A DNA stretch of 64,000 bases from Streptomyces coeruleorubidus (GTDB lineage Bacteria; Actinomycetota; Actinomycetes; Streptomycetales; Streptomycetaceae): positions 9,271,699-9,335,698 of the forward strand of contig NZ_CP023694.1 in assembly GCF_008705135.1 (NCBI RefSeq), written 5' to 3'. Made by a program: the position numbers and the translations under genes. The first letter of the stretch is position 1; the number at the start of each line of letters is the position of its first letter. The notes beneath the pieces are model-generated. The model made no database searches, was not told the origin of the DNA, and worked only from the letters and a program-made list of their open reading frames with translations. Positions 60,243 through 64,000 of the stretch are shown one piece after another.

Positions 60243-62801
60243 CTACGTCCAGCGCATGCCGATGGCGGAGAGTTGTTCCACGCGCTCAGGCGACAGTGTC
60301 GCGGCTCGTGAGCGTTGGTTGCTGATCCATGCCCCCAGCTTGAGCTCTCGCTGCTCCTGGTCCTCGCCGTCCTCGCGGCCGCCCGCGTCCCCGTCCTCAC
60401 CGCCGATGATGATCCGTTCGATGTGCTTCCTCGGCACCCGAAGGTGCCCCTCACGCTCGTAGAACTGACGGGCGGCCGCGTAGTTGAAGGCCCATTTGTC
60501 GGCCTGGCTGGTCCGCGGTCTGGGTTTCTCGTTCTCGGTGGCGGGTGGGATGCCGAGGATGTGTTCGCACATCCACTGCTGGACGCCTGTGAGCTTGTCC
60601 CACCCGTACCGGACCGAGCGCACCCACCGCCCGAGGTCCTCGCCCTGGTGCACGACCTCACCCGGCTCCATCGGCAGCGTGCCGCCGGCCTCCAGGCGCA
60701 GCCGGACTAGATGGAAGGCGCGCTGCCACTCCACCGGCCAGGCCGGGCACCAGGAAGGGTCGACGTCCTCGAGCTGCTCGCGCCGCTCGTCCGACAGCGC
60801 GCCGGCCGACGACCCGACCGGGAGCCCTTCGGCACGCCGCTGCTCGATCTCGGCAGCCTTCCGGGCGGCGGCCCGCACGTTCTTCAGCCAGATGCCCACC
60901 CGGTAGCCCTGGTAGGTGGCGTCCAGTGGGGCCAGGAGGTGGCCCGTCTCGGCCGCCCACCCTCGGGCGGCGGCCAAGCCTTCTTCCCAGGCGACATCGA
61001 AGTGCGACCACACCATGCCCAACTTCTCCAGCTGTGCGATGCGGTCTTCGTCCATGTCCCCGCGGGCGTAGAAGCGCCTGGCGTCGGCGATCCATTGCCC
61101 CAGCGGGAAAGAGGCGAGGGAGGCCGGCCATCCCTCGGCTTCCGCTTCCTGATCGCTGCGGTCGGGCACCCGGTAGGTGAAGGGGACTTTCAGGTTGCCG
61201 TGGAGTCGGTGGTAGAGGGCGGCGGCTTCGATGCCGCGTCGCCAGTGCTGGTGTTCGGGATTGAGGACGCGCAGGTTGATGAAGGCGGCCAGCTGGGCGG
61301 GGTCGCGGGGGGTGCTGAATTTCAGCAGCTCTCTGGCCGGTACTGACAGACCACGGTCGCTTCGGTCGCTGCCAGCTGCTTCGTCACCTTCCTGGGGCCC
61401 GCTGCGGCTCTGTACGCCCCTGACGCGGCTTGGCGCCTGCTGCTGCGCGAGAGCCTCCACCACACGGGCGTCGTGCGCTCTGAGCGCCTCCAGCAGCTTC
61501 GCCAGGCCGCCGAACGCCCGTGAGGTGAGCATGTTGTCCGCCGTCTCACCCGGCCCGAGCAGGACCGGCACCACGAGCGAGGCGACCTTCCCCTCACCCG
61601 GCTGCATCCGTAGCGCCCGGCCGACGGCCTGGACGAGGTCGGGCATGGAGCCGCGTACGTCGGCGAAGTACACGGAGTCACAGTTGCGGGTGTCGACGCC
61701 TTCGCCCAGGACTTTCACGGATCCCAGGTAGCCCTTCTCCACGACGGTGCCGTCCGTGGCGAGCCCGTCGGCGAACTCTGTCAGAACCCGCCGCCGGTGC
61801 CCCGGCTTGTGATCGCCGCACAGCCAGTTGGCCCAGATCGTCTTGGGGTACAGCTCGGGGTCGGCGGCGTGCAGCTGTGCGGCGACGTCGGGAAGGCCGG
61901 CCGCGAAGGCCTCGGCCTCCTTGACGACATGGTGGAACACGAGCGTACGCCGAAAGCCTTCCTCGGCTGACGCCTTCACCAGCGCGGTCTGCAGCGCCGC
62001 GAGCCGAGCCCCGCGCACCTGCTCGGAGCGCGCGTCTTCGCCCAGCAGCTGGGCGGCCTGGAGCTGGGTATCGGTGATGTCCACACACACCACCTGATAG
62101 GGGGCACAAATTCCCCTGTCGATGGCATCCGAGAGCGTCAAAGTGAACGCCCTGCTGCCGAACGGCCCGTCCGGATCGTCCTCCATGCTCGCCACCAGCT
62201 CGCCCGGCGCGCCCTGCTCGGAGTCCTCGTCCAGCTGCCACAGCCGGGGCGTGGCGGTCATGTACAGGCGCCGCAGGGCGGGGATGCGGGTGTTGTCGTG
62301 AACGACTGCCCACGGCTTCCCGATCCGACCGGAGGTCCGGTGCGCCTCGTCGATCACGATGAGGTCCCAGCCGGGAAGGCCGGCGGCGTGGGCCCGTTCC
62401 AGGGTGCCCAGTCCGAGGGAGGCGTACGTGGCGAACACCGTGACGCGCTCGAACGGCCGCACCCAGTCGACCAGCTCGTCCACGTCCGTGGTGTTGGGGA
62501 AGGACACCTCCTCACCCCGCAGGGAGGAGACCCCGATCATCGGCCCGGTGCGGCTTCCCTCGCGCCACGCGGCTTCGGTCTGGGCAAGCAGGTCGAGGGA
62601 GGGCACGAGCACCAGCACTCGGCCCGCCCGGAGCTCCTCGGCGCTCCGGGCCGCCACGAGAGTCTTGCCAGTCCCGGTCGCCATGATCACCTGAGTGCGG
62701 AGCCCCCGCGGAGGCACAGTCAATCGTGCAGGCAATTCGAGTGCCCGGAGAACCGCGTCCACGGCTTCCCGCTGGTGGGGACGGAGATTTTTCATCGCCA
62801 T
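60243..62801 (-). CDS. Subtelomeric DEAD/DEAH-box helicase with helicase-associated repeats
   Basis: 852 residues from ATG 62801 (AGGAGAAGG upstream). SF2 motifs: LRPHQREAVDAVLRAL, Walker A ATGTGKT (41-47), LVLVPSLDLLAQT, DEAH (151-154), MTATPR and motif VI QAVGRALRM. The C-terminal ~300 residues contain three or four helicase-associated (HA) repeats (LGQWIADARRFY, GIWLKNVRAAARKA, LGRWVRSVRYGW, LGAWISNQR). Genes of this type recur close to Streptomyces telomeres; its end lies 1.2 kb from the terminus. A role in end maintenance or conjugal end transfer is suspected for the group, not shown. Confidence 0.9.
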   Translation of the reverse strand: MAMKNLRPHQREAVDAVLRALELPARLTVPPRGLRTQVIMATGTGKTLVAARSAEELRAGRVLVLVPSLDLLAQTEAAWREGSRTGPMIGVSSLRGEEVSFPNTTDVDELVDWVRPFERVTVFATYASLGLGTLERAHAAGLPGWDLIVIDEAHRTSGRIGKPWAVVHDNTRIPALRRLYMTATPRLWQLDEDSEQGAPGELVASMEDDPDGPFGSRAFTLTLSDAIDRGICAPYQVVCVDITDTQLQAAQLLGEDARSEQVRGARLAALQTALVKASAEEGFRRTLVFHHVVKEAEAFAAGLPDVAAQLHAADPELYPKTIWANWLCGDHKPGHRRRVLTEFADGLATDGTVVEKGYLGSVKVLGEGVDTRNCDSVYFADVRGSMPDLVQAVGRALRMQPGEGKVASLVVPVLLGPGETADNMLTSRAFGGLAKLLEALRAHDARVVEALAQQQAPSRVRGVQSRSGPQEGDEAAGSDRSDRGLSVPARELLKFSTPRDPAQLAAFINLRVLNPEHQHWRRGIEAAALYHRLHGNLKVPFTYRVPDRSDQEAEAEGWPASLASFPLGQWIADARRFYARGDMDEDRIAQLEKLGMVWSHFDVAWEEGLAAARGWAAETGHLLAPLDATYQGYRVGIWLKNVRAAARKAAEIEQRRAEGLPVGSSAGALSDERREQLEDVDPSWCPAWPVEWQRAFHLVRLRLEAGGTLPMEPGEVVHQGEDLGRWVRSVRYGWDKLTGVQQWMCEHILGIPPATENEKPRPRTSQADKWAFNYAAARQFYEREGHLRVPRKHIERIIIGGEDGDAGGREDGEDQEQRELKLGAWISNQRSRAATLSPERVEQLSAIGMRWT

Positions 62802-63111
62802 TTCAGTCTGCCTTCTCCTGCAAGCTGAACGAAGGGCTGCACATGGCGATGAGCGACAACGCGCACCCAGACAACGCAAGATGAACTGCGTCCTCTTCGT
62901 CTAGAAACCAGGCTCACCTTCCTGACCCAGAACGGAAGATCACGCTGGGAGCGCCTCCTGATGCCCACAGACCTGGAGCCACCTGATTCCAGAGTCTATC
63001 GCACTCTTAAAACGAAGCAGGCTTCTTCGTGAACCAACATCAGCCCTGGCGAATCAGCACTGAGCCGATGGGTACTCCCTTTCTCTCATTATCCGCCTGC
63101 CTTGGAGCGCC
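62802..63111. other. Divergent promoter region
   Basis: 310 bases between the helicase (minus strand) and the zinc-ribbon gene (plus strand). A small inverted repeat ACGAAG...CTTCGT lies at 63013-63031. No gene seen. Confidence 0.4.
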
Positions 63112-63306
63112 ATGACACAGAAGACTGAGGACGAGATGGGCAACCGGTTCTGCAAAGCGTGTGGCACGCCGGCCGAAGACGGGAGGCTGTGCAAGCACTG
63201 CGGCACCGTGCTGGACCTTCCTGACGAGGCAGGTCTGGTCGAAGACCAAGGTGCGGGAGTGCGACGCGATTTCGAGGGACGGACCGGGCCGCGAGACCAA
63301 GGGTGA
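63112..63306 (+). CDS. Tiny zinc-ribbon protein
   Basis: 64 residues from ATG 63112 (TTGGAGCGCC upstream). FCKACGTPAEDGRLCKHCGTVL has two CxxCG knuckles, a rubredoxin-type zinc ribbon. The C-terminal ~25 residues have no motif. Function unknown; near the telomere, so could be checked for end binding. Confidence 0.5.
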   Translation: MTQKTEDEMGNRFCKACGTPAEDGRLCKHCGTVLDLPDEAGLVEDQGAGVRRDFEGRTGPRDQG

Positions 63307-63457
63307 CCGGACCAGCAGGTACGCGTACCGTGTCCGCCTTCCCCTTCTTGCTGCCAGCCTCGGGCCGCGCGAAGCGCGACCTGGACCGCCTCCGCTCATG
63401 TCTGCGGGGGCGAAGCCGGGGCATACGGGCTTCACCCCCTTGAGAGGAGTTCGTTTC

Positions 63458-63625
63458 ATGGTTGGCATAGTCGCGGCGGTGTTGTTCTTCGTTGCGTTTT
63501 TGATCAACGCGGCGGACATCAGCACCAACGATGTGTTCTCTTCGACGAACGTCATGTTGCTGGGGCTGATGTGTCTGGCTCTGCATATGGCCGGGGTCGG
63601 GACCGGTTGGGCCCGCAGACGCTGA
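63458..63625 (+). CDS. Small two-helix membrane protein, terminal gene
   Basis: 55 residues from ATG 63458 with GAGAGGAG at 63442-63449. Two hydrophobic helices (IVAAVLFFVAFLINA and VMLLGLMCLALHMAGVGTGW) with a short loop DISTNDVFSSTN. Similar 50-60 residue proteins are widespread in Streptomyces. The last gene before the telomere; a strong hairpin follows. Confidence 0.65.
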   Translation: MVGIVAAVLFFVAFLINAADISTNDVFSSTNVMLLGLMCLALHMAGVGTGWARRR

Positions 63626-63631
63626 CCCTTG

Positions 63632-63670
63632 TCTGCGTATCTGGTGACGGACTGTCACCAGATACGCAGA
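63632..63670 (+). terminator. Perfect 17-bp hairpin after the last gene
   Basis: TCTGCGTATCTGGTGAC (63632-63648) pairs perfectly with 63654-63670 around a 5-base loop, seven bases after the stop at 63625. It is less GC-rich than the telomeric hairpins and has no GNA loop, so a terminator is likely. It would keep transcription out of the telomere. Confidence 0.75.
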
Positions 63671-63707
63671 ACACCAGGCAAGACCCACCCTCGCCTGTAG
63701 CCAGCTG

Positions 63708-64000
63708 GCCCGCGTCAGCGGGCTGAAAGGTCCTGGAGGCGCAGCCGGAAGGACCGTCAGGCGGGGGAGCGCAGCGGACCCGCCGGCCAGGCTGGAGCGA
63801 AGCGGAAGCCTGGTAGCGGGACGCAGTCCCGCCAGTCCGGGAGCGCAGCGAACGGACCGTCAATCTCGGCGCGCAGCGCCGAGATTGAGCGGGAGGCGCA
63901 GCCTCCCGCCAGCGCTCACGCGGAGCGTGAGCGCAACCACCGTGCGCAGCACGGTGGTTCGCTTGCACATCGCGCAGCGATGTGGTACCCGCTCCGCGGG
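63708..64000. repeat. Archetypal Streptomyces telomere: twelve consecutive palindromes to the replicon end
   Basis: Hairpins from the end inward: 63988-64000 (CCCGC-TCC-GCGGG), 63966-63984, 63935-63959, 63912-63934, 63889-63909, 63861-63887 (12-bp stem), 63835-63857, 63816-63832, 63787-63813, 63760-63784, 63729-63755, 63708-63723. Most close on GCA or GGA; four are branched, with GGA-GC-GCA-GC-GGA-type centres. The reverse strand starts CCCGCGGAGCGGGTACCACA, the known start of archetypal Streptomyces ends. In such replicons a terminal protein primes the last patch on the 3' overhang, which folds through these sheared GNA loops. Confidence 0.93.

Noticed and set aside
1..64000. CRISPR arrays, tRNA or rRNA genes
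   Set aside because: No regularly spaced repeats, tRNA cloverleaf or rRNA signatures were seen on either strand; the repeats found are operators, IS ends or telomeric palindromes.

Overview
The window is very GC-rich DNA with Streptomyces-type genes: GTG/TTG starts, ECF sigma factors, LysR/TetR/MarR regulators, F420-type oxidoreductases, subtilisin-like exoproteases and NACHT/STAND ATPases. Its last ~290 bases (63708-64000) are a run of twelve hairpins. Eleven of them close on GCA, GGA, GAA or TCC triloops, and the outermost is CCCGC-TCC-GCGGG at the last base. This is the layout of an archetypal Streptomyces telomere, so the window is most likely the terminal 64 kb of a linear chromosome arm or linear plasmid, read outward to the physical end. 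No rRNA, tRNA, CRISPR array, or replication or partition genes were seen.

Layout. 0-4.3 kb: an SDR cut by the window edge, a DsbA-like protein, a divergent TIM-barrel-like/TetR pair with a double palindromic operator, and an S41-protease-like lipoprotein. 4.3-11.4 kb: a broken IS5 element, decayed DUF6192/RacP genes, a Cys-knuckle protein, an AhpD-fold protein lacking its cysteines, an ATP-dependent DNA ligase and small unknown genes. 11.9-18.9 kb: a large membrane NACHT ATPase, a methyltransferase between two istA remnants, integrase debris, LysR and a hemerythrin protein. 19-26 kb: two serine hydrolases, a carboxylesterase, and a MarR-type regulator with a DUF4097 gene. 26-32 kb: an MFS transporter, a GNAT, a truncated DUF6545-like membrane gene overlapping a cytochrome P450, and a small membrane protein. 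32-39 kb: a MarR regulator and two oxidoreductase genes sharing the operator CTTCGAATTCGAAG, then hydrolase, cupin, LLM oxidoreductase and epoxide hydrolase genes. 39.6-44.7 kb: a tightly packed ECF sigma/CU044_5270-like/S8 protease operon. 45-52 kb: a STAND ATPase regulator, SRPBCC protein, truncated IS701, a RsbW/RsbV-like pair and a DUF1963 gene. 52-58.6 kb: a complete but internally deleted IS630 element with an antisense passenger gene, then two tandem TnsB/TniB-type transposition modules, both decayed. 58.8-64 kb: a beta-lactamase-fold lipoprotein, a large DEAH helicase, two tiny genes and the telomere.

Decay is a strong theme. At least ten remnants of IS or recombinase genes (IS5, IS21, IS256, IS630, IS701, tyrosine and serine recombinases) are scattered through the window, and two short segments are duplicated in inverted orientation. 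Several genes are broken by single changes. Three reading frames carry an in-frame stop where Trp is expected (29641, 55736, 57320); for the last, the neighbouring paralogous module encodes Trp at the aligned position. These features fit the fast-evolving, recombination-prone ends of Streptomyces replicons. Functions are assigned from motifs and family memory; no database search was run.
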